A stretch of 41,661 bases of DNA from Candidatus Segatella albertsiae (GTDB lineage: Bacteria; Bacteroidota; Bacteroidia; Bacteroidales; Bacteroidaceae): assembly GCA_002451555.1 (NCBI GenBank), contig DKCU01000055.1, positions 1 through 41,661 of the forward strand, given 5' to 3'. Each line of letters opens with the position of its first letter. Within the stretch, counting starts at the first letter, position 1. Shown piece by piece: positions 33,713-41,661 of the stretch. A model generated the notes under the pieces. That model was not told the origin of the DNA. It saw only the letters and a program-made list of their open reading frames with translations, and made no database searches. Made by a program: the position numbers and the translations under genes.

Positions 33713-36700
33713 ATGCTTTATAATAGACGACATAAATATTTATACTTGCTGATCGTGTTGCTGATGACCTCTGTCATCGGCAACGCTATCGGTTTGCCGT
33801 TTTTACAGGATAACAGAACTCGTAATCGTAATCAACAGCGTGGCGGTAACTCGCAAGCCAGCGTCGCTGGTAATGCCAACGGCCGTGCTGGCAATGGAGG
33901 AAATGCTGGTAATGCCAAGGGGAATTTGGGCAATGTCGGCAATGGGAAAAATGGAAACATTACGGCGCAACCGATTTTCGCCGACGAGGACTCCATACCC
34001 GACAGCTTGCTGCATCCTCGATGGAAGATACAGCTCACGCAGCCGCTGACTTTGGGCGACCTCTACCAGAGTCCGCTCGACCTGCAACGTCCTGACAATA
34101 TGAAGTACCAGGTGGAGTACAACGACACCATCGACAGGTACATCATCGGCAACAAACTGGGTAATACCTGGATTACGGCTCCTATCATGCTCACTCCCAA
34201 GGAGTACATGACGTGGAGCGAGATGCAGGAGAGAAATGCTTGCTACCGCCGTCAGAACGACGAGATTTTCAAGGCGAAGGGCAAGGAGAAGTTCGACTTC
34301 ACCGATATGCACTTCGACCTCGGACCTGCCGAGAAGATATTCGGTCCCGGTGGCATCCGTGTCAAGACACAGGGTTCCGCCGAACTGAAGTTTGGTTTCA
34401 ACAAGAAGAGCGTCGATAACCCGTCGCTCCCTATCCGTAACCGAAATACGTCGATGATGGATTTCGACGAGAAAATCAACCTCAACGTGAACGGACGGGT
34501 GGGCGACAAGGTCAACATGAACCTCAACTACAACACCGACGCTACCTTCGACTATGATGCCGCACAGAACATGAAACTCAAGTACGACGGCAAGGAGGAT
34601 GAAATCATCAAGTTGGTGGAGGCGGGCAACGTATCGTTCCCATCCAACTCGTCGCTGATACGAGGGGCGAGTAGCCTTTTCGGTATCCGCACCGACATGC
34701 AGTTTGGCAAGCTCAAGTTGCAGATGGTCGCCTCGCAGAAGAAGTCTTCGTCGAAGAGCGTCAGTTCGAAGGGCGGCGTGCAGTTGACTCCCTTCGAGAA
34801 GAGCGTGACTGATTACGAGGAGAACAAGCACTTCTTCCTGTCCCGATATTTCCGCAGCCACTACGATGCTTGGATGCAGAAGTTGCCTAACCTGACCACG
34901 GGCGTCACCATCAACCGCGTGGAGGTGTGGGTGACCAACAAGACGGGTACGACCCAGGACACTCGTAATATCATCGCCCTCACCGACCTCGGCGAGACCG
35001 AGAAGTTGAGCAACCCGATGTGGAGCGCAGGCGGTGCGACGGTGCCTTCCAACAAGGCCAACACGGAGTACGACGCCATGGTGAGCCAGTATGCTGCCGC
35101 ACGTGACGCCAACCAAACTTCCTCTACCCTGGAGGGGGCTGGATTGGTGGGCGGAAGCGACTTCGAGAAGCTGGAGAGCGCACGACTGCTCAATTCTTCG
35201 GAATACACCGTCAACACGGCGATGGGATATATCTCGCTCAAGAGCCAGTTGCAGACCGACCAGGTGCTGGCGGTGGCTTACGAATATACTTACGGCGGCG
35301 TGACTTACCAGGTGGGTGAGTTCGCTTCCGACGTGACCGACACCAAGCAGGGCATCTTTGTCAAGTCATTGAAGAACACCAGCAACAACCCTCAGCAGGG
35401 CAACTGGGACTTGATGATGAAGAACGTCTATAACCTCGCCTCGCAGGTGGAGAAGGAGAAGTTCCGTCTCGACGTGAAGTACCAGAGCGACACCACAGGC
35501 GTGTATCTCACCTACATCCCCGAGAAGCAGGTGAAGCAGACTCCGCTCATCAAGGTGCTGGGAGCCGACCGACTCGACAACAACAACAATGCCCACAGCA
35601 ATGGCTACTTCGACTACGTGGAGGGCTACACGGTATCTAACGGTAGCGTGTTCATCCCGAAGGTGGAGCCTTTCGGTAGCTACATCTACGAGTACCTCAA
35701 GGGCAAGGGCGTGAGTGCCGAGCAAGCCGAGAAATATGCTTTCACAGAACTCTACGATAGCACGAAGACCGTAGCCAAGCAGATAGCCGAGAAAAACAAA
35801 TACTCGTTGGTGGGACAGTTCAAGGGTTCGTCTGCCAACGTCATCTCCCTGGGCGCCTACAATGTGCCGCAAGGTTCGGTGATGGTGACGGCAGGCGGCG
35901 TGACCTTGAACGAAGGCTCCGACTACTCGGTCGATTACAGCGCGGGCGAGGTGACCATCCTCAACCAGAGCATCATCGACGCCGGCACGCCTGTGAATGT
36001 GTCCTTGGAGAGCAACACCGACTACGGCATGACCCGAAAGACTATGTTCGGTCTGAACTGGGAATACGACTTCAGCAAGAACTTCCAGATGAGCGGTACC
36101 TTGCAGCACCTGAGCGAGCAACCGCTGCTCACCAAGGTGTCGATGGGCGACGAGCCGCTCAACAATACCCTCTGGGGCATCAACCTCAACTGGAAGAAGG
36201 AGAGCCAGTGGCTCACCAACGTGCTCGACAAGATACCATTCCTGCACCTCACGCAGCCTTCGCAAATCTCGTTTACGGGAGAGTTCGCACAGTTGATAGC
36301 AGGACAGGCGGGCGGTACGCAGGACAACGCCTCCTACCTCGACGACTTCGAGAACACCACGTCGCCGATAGACGTGATGACACCTACGTCGTGGATTCTT
36401 TCGAGCGTTCCGACCATGTTCCCCGAGAACAAGGACAAGACGGGACTGACGAGCGGCTTCAACCGCAGTCAGATGGCTTGGTACGCCATCGACCCTCTGT
36501 TCAATCGCAAGGGAAGCACCCTCACCCCTGGCCACATCAAGAGCGACAAGGAGCAGTTGAGCAACCACTACGTGCGCGCCATCTACATGAGCGAGCTTTT
36601 CCCACTGAAGCAGCAGAAGACCTACAGCACGGAGACCAGTACGGTGAACGCCATGAACATCGCCTACTATCCTAACGAGCGAGGTCCGTACAACTTCAAT

Positions 36701-39700
36701 GTCACCGACCTGCAGCCCGACGGATCCTTGGCTAATCCGCTTCGCCACTGGGGTGGCATGATGCGCAAGCTCGACACCAACGACTTCGAGCAAGCCAACG
36801 TGGAGTACATTGAGTTCTGGATGCTCGACCCATTCATCTACAGCAGCAAGCAAGCCGACGCACGTGACTACGGAGGCGACTTCTACATCAACCTCGGCGA
36901 CATCAGCGAGGACATCCTCAGGGACGGCAAGAAATTCTACGAGAGCGGCATGCCTGTGGATGGCAGCAACAGCTTCACCACCACCCAGTGGGGTAAGATT
37001 CCTACCCAGAGCACCGTGACCTACGCCTTCGCCACCACGAGCGGAAGCCGTGCCTTGCAGGACGTCGGTTTCAACGGCTTGACAGATGCCGAGGAACAGG
37101 AGTTCTATCGCAGCGCATACCTCGACCAGATACAAGGCAAGGTGAACCAGGCGGTGTTCGACAGCATCTTCGCCGACCCGGCTCACGACGACTACCACTA
37201 CTACAGGGGCAGCGACTGGGACGCTCAGCAGGCTCCCATATTATTAAGGTATAAGTATATCAACAATCCGCAAGGCAACTCGCCCGACAGCGACAGCCGC
37301 ACGGAGAGCTACGACACGTCCTACAAATCGACTCCTGACGTGGAGGACATCAACCAGGACTATACGCTCAACGAGTATGAGAAATACTTCCAGTATCACG
37401 TGAGCATCCGTCCGGAAGACCTCGTCGTGGGCAAGAACTACATCGTGGATAAGCGTGAATACACGCCTAGTTTGCCTAACGGCAACCGAGAGACGGTGAC
37501 CTGGTATCAGTTCCGCATCCCTGTGGATCAGTACGAGTCGAAGGTGGGCAACATCAACGATTTCTCCAGCATCCGATTCATGCGTATGTTCTTGACCAAC
37601 TTCCAGAAGCCTATCATCATGCGATTCGGTACGCTCGACTTGGTGCGTGGCACCTGGAGAACCTACGACCAACCTCTCAGTGCTGCCAACGGCGGACTGC
37701 TGGAGGCCAGTTCGGTGAGCATCGAGGAAAATGCCGAGAAGACACCAGTCAACTATGTGTTGCCTCCAGGCATCCAACGTGGTCAGGACCCATCGCAGCC
37801 ACAGCTCGTGGAGGACAACGAAGAGGCGTTGAGCCTCGTGGTCAAAGACCTGAGCACGGGCGAGGCGAAGGCGGTGTATAAGAATACCACGCTCGACCTG
37901 AGACAGTACAAGCGCATGCAGATGTTCGTCCACGCCAATGCCCTGGCACAGAACACCACGGACCTGAAAGACAACCAGCTCTCTGTGTTCGTGCGACTCG
38001 GAAACGACTACAAGAACAACTATTATGAGTACGAGATACCGCTGAAGTTGACTCCGGAGGGCAAGTACAACCGCCGTAGCCTGGAGGACTGCAAGGCGGT
38101 GTGGCCCGAGGACAACATGCTCGACGTGCCTCTGACCGTCTTCACCGCCCTGAAGAAGGAGAGAAACAAGGCGAAGGCGCAAGGGCTGGCATCCTTCTCG
38201 CAGCCATTCGTGGTATATGACAGCAATCATCCTAACAACAAGATGACTCTCGTGGGCAACCCGACCCTCGGGGAGGTGAAGACCATGATGATAGGTGTGC
38301 GCAACAATGCCAGCGATGTGAAGAGCGGCGAGGTGTGGGTCAACGAACTTCGTCTGTTGGAACACAACAACAGCGGCGGTTGGGCTGCCAACGCCAATCT
38401 CAACGTGCAGCTCTCCGACCTGGGTAGCGTCAACGCCACAGGTCGCTACACGAGCGAGGGATTCGGTGGACTGGAGGACAAGGTGGCGAGCCGAAGCACC
38501 GACAACTACGGCACCTACAGCGTGACCACGAGTCTGGAGATGGGCAAGTTCTTCCCCGACAAGGCAAAGGTAAGCATACCTCTATATTATAGCGTGACCA
38601 AGGAGAAGACTTCGCCGAAGTACAATCCGCTCGACTCCGACATGGAACTGAAGGATGCACTCGACGCGACATCGACCAAGGCAGAGCGAGACTCCATCGA
38701 GAACATCGCCGTGACCAAGGTGGTGAACACCAACTTCTCCATCTCCAACGCACGTGTCGGCATCGCTACCAAGCGGCATCCGATGCCATACGACCCTGCC
38801 AACTTCTCCTTCTCCTACAGTCACTCGCACCAGCATACGCAGGGCGAGACCACCATGTATGAGAACGAGGACAACTGGCGTGGTTCGCTCGACTACTCCT
38901 GGACCCCGGTCTATAAGGCTTGGGAGCCGTTCAAGAAACTGAAGAACAAGAGCAAGTGGCTCGATATCCTGAAGCGATTCGGGCTGAACTGGTTGCCTCA
39001 GAACGTGGCGTTCAACACCGAGATGACTCGCAACTACTATGAGTTGCAGGAGCGAGACATGGAGTCGATAGAGAACTCGGAGTTGCCACTCACGTTCAGC
39101 GAACAGTTCCTATGGAACCGTGAGTTCTCCATGCGCTGGGACTTGACGAAGAACTTGCACATGAACTTCCAAAGTGCCACCCATGCGCAGATAGAGGAGC
39201 CTTACACGCCAGTCAACAAGGACTTGTATGCAGACCAGTATCATGCCTGGAAGGACTCCGTCTGGACGAGCATCAAGCACTGGGGAGCACCGTTGGACTA
39301 CAACCAGACGTTCACGGCATCCTATCAGTTGCCGCTCAACCTGTTGCCTGTCTTCGACTGGGTGAACGCCGATGCCAACTATACCTCCACTTACTCCTGG
39401 AACAAGGGTACGGAAGACGAGGACGGCGTGTCGTATGGCAACACCATCAACACCAATCGCAACCTCACGGTGAATGGTACATTCAACCTGGTGAAGCTCT
39501 ACAACCACATCCCGTTCTTGAAGGCGGTGAACCAGAAGTTTGACAAGGAGCCTTCTCGCTCGCAGATACAAAAGAAGAAACAAGACAAGGAGAAGGCGAA
39601 GCAAGAGGCGCAGAAACGCAAGCAGGAACTTGCCAAGGTGCGCCAAGATGCCATCGCCGCTGGCAAGGACCCCGAGGAGGCGGTGAAGGAGTGGACGAGC

Positions 39701-41590
39701 AAGAACAACAAGAAGGCGCAGGAACAGAAGAAATCGCTTCCGCTCAACAAGCGTGCCTTCGAGAAGGAAATCATCCTCCAGCCTGTTTTGGCGAAGGTTG
39801 AGAAAGAGGATAAAAAGGACTTGAAGGATTCTAAGAGGGACTTGAAGGATTCTAAGAAGGATGTCGCTTCTCATGATTCGAAAGCCGACAAGAAAGCTCT
39901 CGAAATCAAGCACGGCAAAAACAGCAAGCGTCTCATCGTGTCGGCTAAGACCGAGGACGGAAAGGTCTTCCACTTGAAATACAAGACGGTGGATAACAAC
40001 ACGATCCGCATCCTCTCGAAGGTCGATAGTACGACGAAGTTGAAAGTGACCGTGCTTGCCAAGGAACCGCTCGAAGAGAAGGGCTGGTACAAGACCATGC
40101 AGGCCATCTCGCGTGTGGCGATGATGGTACGCAACGTCAGCTTCAGCTATCGCAACAACTATCAGCTCACGTTGCCTGGTTTCTTGCCTACGATAGGCGA
40201 TGCCTTCGGACAAACCAAGCAGGGCATCCTCTCGCCAGGTCTCGACTTCGCCTTTGGTATGGTGAACGACAACTACATCGAGAAAGCGAGAGAGAACGAC
40301 TGGTTGCTCATCAACGACTCCATCGCCACTCCTGCCACTACCAGCAAGACCGAGGACTTGCAGCTTCGATTGACCCTGGAACCAGTGAGAAACTTGAAGA
40401 TAGACCTGAACGCTGCTCGCACGATGACGAATCAGAAGAGCATACAATATATGTATGAGGGAATCCCTACGACACAGAGCGGTACGTTCCAGATGACCAC
40501 CATCTCCATCGGCAGTGCGTTCGAGGGCATGGGAAATGCCAACACGGGCTATCGCAGCAAGCGATTCGAGAAGTTTGTCGGTTCGCTGGAATCCTTCCGC
40601 AGCAGGGTGGAGGCGCAGTATGCAGGCATGACCTATCCTGTGGGTTCCACACTGTCGGGCGGCAAGTTTGATGCTTCTCGCACACCTGTCAATCCGTACA
40701 GCGCCGACGTGATGATACCAGCATTCCTCAGCACCTATACGAGCATGGGCGGCAAGTCGCTCTCGCTCTTCCCGGCACTGAGCAGGCTCTTGCCTAACTG
40801 GACCATCCGCTACAGTGGACTGAGCAAGTTGCCATGGTTCCGCGACCACTTCAAGAGCGTGAACATCAGTCACTCCTACAAGAGCGTGTTCGCCATCGGA
40901 AGTTACAACAGCTACAGCACCTTCCAGGAGTTCATGAACGGACTTGGCTTCATCGAGGATGCCACGACGGGCAATCCATCGCCAAGCAGTATGTTCAACA
41001 TCTCCCAGGTGAGCATCAACGAGGCGTTCTCGCCATTGCTCGGACTTGACGTGACGCTGAACAACAACATGACCTTGAAGGGCGAGTATCGTCAGACTCG
41101 TGTGATGAACTTGAGTATGACGAGCATTCAGCTCAACGAGGCTTTGAGCAAGGACTGGGTCATCGGCATGGGCTATCGCCTGAACAACTTCAATCTCTTC
41201 GGCATGGGCGGCAAGCGCAAGGTGGTGAAGAGCAAGGGCAAGAACGGCAAGGGCAGTTCTAGCGATGACAAAAAGAACTCCTCGAGCAGTTCTTCGAGTT
41301 CTAGTCGCAACAGTTCGTATGGCACCAACCACGACTTGAACCTCCGTCTGGACTTCAGTTTCCGCAAGCAGGCAGCCATAGTGAGAGACATCGCCTCGAT
41401 GGTGAGCAGTGCCAGCAGTGGCAACAATGCCTTGAAGTTGAGTTTCTCCGCCGACTATACGTTGAGCAAGATGCTCACGATGAGTTTCTATTACGATCGT
41501 CAGACGAATACGCCGTTGCTTTCGAGCAGCAGCTATCCGACCACGACACAGGACTTCGGTCTGAGCATCAAGTTCTCGCTGACGAGGTGA
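33713..41590 (+). CDS. sprA: SprA/Sov, outer-membrane translocon of the type IX secretion system
   Basis: 2625 aa, full length for SprA (about 2400-2500), a giant outer-membrane barrel that moves T9SS cargo to the surface and is needed for gliding in motile species. Signal peptide about 1-27. The N-terminus is Asn/Gly-rich (about 35-85: GNAGNAKGNLGNVGNGKNGN). Family segments include GPAEKIFGPGGIRVKTQGSAE, PSLPIRNRN, a YLDDFENTTSPIDVMTPTSW block, and GEVWVNELRL near 1545. Two low-complexity insertions stand out: a Lys-rich charged stretch at about 1945-2060 (KDLKDSKRDLKDSKKD) and a Lys/Ser tract at about 2499-2537. Other T9SS genes are outside the window. Long open frames on the opposite strand are codon shadows. 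Confidence 0.95.
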   Translation: MLYNRRHKYLYLLIVLLMTSVIGNAIGLPFLQDNRTRNRNQQRGGNSQASVAGNANGRAGNGGNAGNAKGNLGNVGNGKNGNITAQPIFADEDSIPDSLLHPRWKIQLTQPLTLGDLYQSPLDLQRPDNMKYQVEYNDTIDRYIIGNKLGNTWITAPIMLTPKEYMTWSEMQERNACYRRQNDEIFKAKGKEKFDFTDMHFDLGPAEKIFGPGGIRVKTQGSAELKFGFNKKSVDNPSLPIRNRNTSMMDFDEKINLNVNGRVGDKVNMNLNYNTDATFDYDAAQNMKLKYDGKEDEIIKLVEAGNVSFPSNSSLIRGASSLFGIRTDMQFGKLKLQMVASQKKSSSKSVSSKGGVQLTPFEKSVTDYEENKHFFLSRYFRSHYDAWMQKLPNLTTGVTINRVEVWVTNKTGTTQDTRNIIALTDLGETEKLSNPMWSAGGATVPSNKANTEYDAMVSQYAAARDANQTSSTLEGAGLVGGSDFEKLESARLLNSSEYTVNTAMGYISLKSQLQTDQVLAVAYEYTYGGVTYQVGEFASDVTDTKQGIFVKSLKNTSNNPQQGNWDLMMKNVYNLASQVEKEKFRLDVKYQSDTTGVYLTYIPEKQVKQTPLIKVLGADRLDNNNNAHSNGYFDYVEGYTVSNGSVFIPKVEPFGSYIYEYLKGKGVSAEQAEKYAFTELYDSTKTVAKQIAEKNKYSLVGQFKGSSANVISLGAYNVPQGSVMVTAGGVTLNEGSDYSVDYSAGEVTILNQSIIDAGTPVNVSLESNTDYGMTRKTMFGLNWEYDFSKNFQMSGTLQHLSEQPLLTKVSMGDEPLNNTLWGINLNWKKESQWLTNVLDKIPFLHLTQPSQISFTGEFAQLIAGQAGGTQDNASYLDDFENTTSPIDVMTPTSWILSSVPTMFPENKDKTGLTSGFNRSQMAWYAIDPLFNRKGSTLTPGHIKSDKEQLSNHYVRAIYMSELFPLKQQKTYSTETSTVNAMNIAYYPNERGPYNFNVTDLQPDGSLANPLRHWGGMMRKLDTNDFEQANVEYIEFWMLDPFIYSSKQADARDYGGDFYINLGDISEDILRDGKKFYESGMPVDGSNSFTTTQWGKIPTQSTVTYAFATTSGSRALQDVGFNGLTDAEEQEFYRSAYLDQIQGKVNQAVFDSIFADPAHDDYHYYRGSDWDAQQAPILLRYKYINNPQGNSPDSDSRTESYDTSYKSTPDVEDINQDYTLNEYEKYFQYHVSIRPEDLVVGKNYIVDKREYTPSLPNGNRETVTWYQFRIPVDQYESKVGNINDFSSIRFMRMFLTNFQKPIIMRFGTLDLVRGTWRTYDQPLSAANGGLLEASSVSIEENAEKTPVNYVLPPGIQRGQDPSQPQLVEDNEEALSLVVKDLSTGEAKAVYKNTTLDLRQYKRMQMFVHANALAQNTTDLKDNQLSVFVRLGNDYKNNYYEYEIPLKLTPEGKYNRRSLEDCKAVWPEDNMLDVPLTVFTALKKERNKAKAQGLASFSQPFVVYDSNHPNNKMTLVGNPTLGEVKTMMIGVRNNASDVKSGEVWVNELRLLEHNNSGGWAANANLNVQLSDLGSVNATGRYTSEGFGGLEDKVASRSTDNYGTYSVTTSLEMGKFFPDKAKVSIPLYYSVTKEKTSPKYNPLDSDMELKDALDATSTKAERDSIENIAVTKVVNTNFSISNARVGIATKRHPMPYDPANFSFSYSHSHQHTQGETTMYENEDNWRGSLDYSWTPVYKAWEPFKKLKNKSKWLDILKRFGLNWLPQNVAFNTEMTRNYYELQERDMESIENSELPLTFSEQFLWNREFSMRWDLTKNLHMNFQSATHAQIEEPYTPVNKDLYADQYHAWKDSVWTSIKHWGAPLDYNQTFTASYQLPLNLLPVFDWVNADANYTSTYSWNKGTEDEDGVSYGNTINTNRNLTVNGTFNLVKLYNHIPFLKAVNQKFDKEPSRSQIQKKKQDKEKAKQEAQKRKQELAKVRQDAIAAGKDPEEAVKEWTSKNNKKAQEQKKSLPLNKRAFEKEIILQPVLAKVEKEDKKDLKDSKRDLKDSKKDVASHDSKADKKALEIKHGKNSKRLIVSAKTEDGKVFHLKYKTVDNNTIRILSKVDSTTKLKVTVLAKEPLEEKGWYKTMQAISRVAMMVRNVSFSYRNNYQLTLPGFLPTIGDAFGQTKQGILSPGLDFAFGMVNDNYIEKARENDWLLINDSIATPATTSKTEDLQLRLTLEPVRNLKIDLNAARTMTNQKSIQYMYEGIPTTQSGTFQMTTISIGSAFEGMGNANTGYRSKRFEKFVGSLESFRSRVEAQYAGMTYPVGSTLSGGKFDASRTPVNPYSADVMIPAFLSTYTSMGGKSLSLFPALSRLLPNWTIRYSGLSKLPWFRDHFKSVNISHSYKSVFAIGSYNSYSTFQEFMNGLGFIEDATTGNPSPSSMFNISQVSINEAFSPLLGLDVTLNNNMTLKGEYRQTRVMNLSMTSIQLNEALSKDWVIGMGYRLNNFNLFGMGGKRKVVKSKGKNGKGSSSDDKKNSSSSSSSSSRNSSYGTNHDLNLRLDFSFRKQAAIVRDIASMVSSASSGNNALKLSFSADYTLSKMLTMSFYYDRQTNTPLLSSSSYPTTTQDFGLSIKFSLTR

Positions 41591-41615
41591 TGGATTCAAG
41601 GTTGATAAGAAAAGT

Positions 41616-41633
41616 CTTTCCGATTTCGGAAAG
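41616..41633. terminator. Hairpin after sprA
   Basis: CTTTCCG (41616-41622), loop ATTT, CGGAAAG (41627-41633). The flanks are A-rich on the + strand, so a T tract follows only on the - strand; it may terminate a convergent gene beyond the window. The remaining bases to 41661 include AAGGAGGG but no start codon. Confidence 0.5.
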
Positions 41634-41661
41634 AAAAATAAAAGGAGGGTGTGTCATAAAT

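Noticed and set aside
35366..41599. Several long - strand open frames opposite sprA (up to 829 codons)
   Set aside because: They mirror sprA codon bias, overlap it fully, and lack domains or start context.
41640..41661. Short reverse-complement match between the window end (ggagggtgtgtcataa) and the BRO-N gene start (ttatggcacaccctcc)
   Set aside because: Only about 16 bases with one mismatch and cut by the window edge; a second BRO-like start cannot be shown.
1..41661. tRNA, rRNA and CRISPR arrays
   Set aside because: No cloverleaf-type TPsiC motifs, rRNA segments or spaced repeats were seen on either strand by eye; the tandem arrays lack variable spacers.

Overview
The window looks like a chromosomal segment from a gut Bacteroidales, most likely Prevotellaceae (Prevotella/Segatella type). 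The evidence is a SusC/SusD locus with a hybrid two-component regulator, SprA of the type IX secretion system, TAnnTTTG promoter boxes, lipoprotein signals typical of the phylum, and short palindromic intergenic repeats. This placement rests on recalled family knowledge; no search was run.

Layout. (1) 1-5431, + strand: the 3' part of prfC (release factor 3), a 65-bp palindromic repeat array, a CLC chloride channel/antiporter with CBS domains, fmt (Met-tRNA formyltransferase) and a TsaC/YrdC threonylcarbamoyladenylate synthase. (2) 5432-6055: a repeat-rich gap with a strong hairpin between convergent genes. (3) 6056-18053: a polysaccharide-utilisation-type locus. The HTCS regulator (- strand) is divergent from IPT/TIG-NHL lipoprotein, susC, susD and a DUF1735/DUF4361-like lipoprotein. 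No glycoside hydrolase or lyase is present. (4) 18205-28439: a visibly AT-richer accessory island. It holds a lipoprotein TPR-TM-HTH regulator, a small DUF3244-like secreted protein, a transglutaminase-like/discoidin secreted protein, then two [leader + lipoprotein + paralogous secreted protein] cassettes on either side of an O-antigen-ligase-like membrane protein with C-terminal TPRs, and finally a lipoprotein gene broken by an in-frame TAG. (5) 28652-31273, - strand: a large MG2/TonB-plug surface protein. (6) 31274-33011: decayed accessory DNA with an Rpn-nuclease C-terminal remnant, structured repeats and a BRO-N antirepressor-like pseudogene. (7) 33012-41590, + strand: ruvA and full-length sprA.

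How the genes work together. prfC, fmt and tsaC are translation housekeeping genes. The HTCS probably senses a glycan breakdown product and controls the four genes transcribed away from it, which would bind and import an oligosaccharide whose degrading enzymes are encoded elsewhere. The island at 18205-28439 is the least explained part. Gene junctions there overlap or abut (TAATG, TAG-ATG, ATGA), the products are almost all envelope proteins, and a duplicated leader with a hairpin kept by G-U/A-U exchanges precedes both cassettes. It is the best candidate for an undescribed system, but its function cannot be read from the sequence.

A cross-cutting oddity is that five genes (prfC, clc, the TPR regulator, the Rpn remnant and ruvA) carry short tandem repeats that begin at, or within a few bases of, the stop codon.
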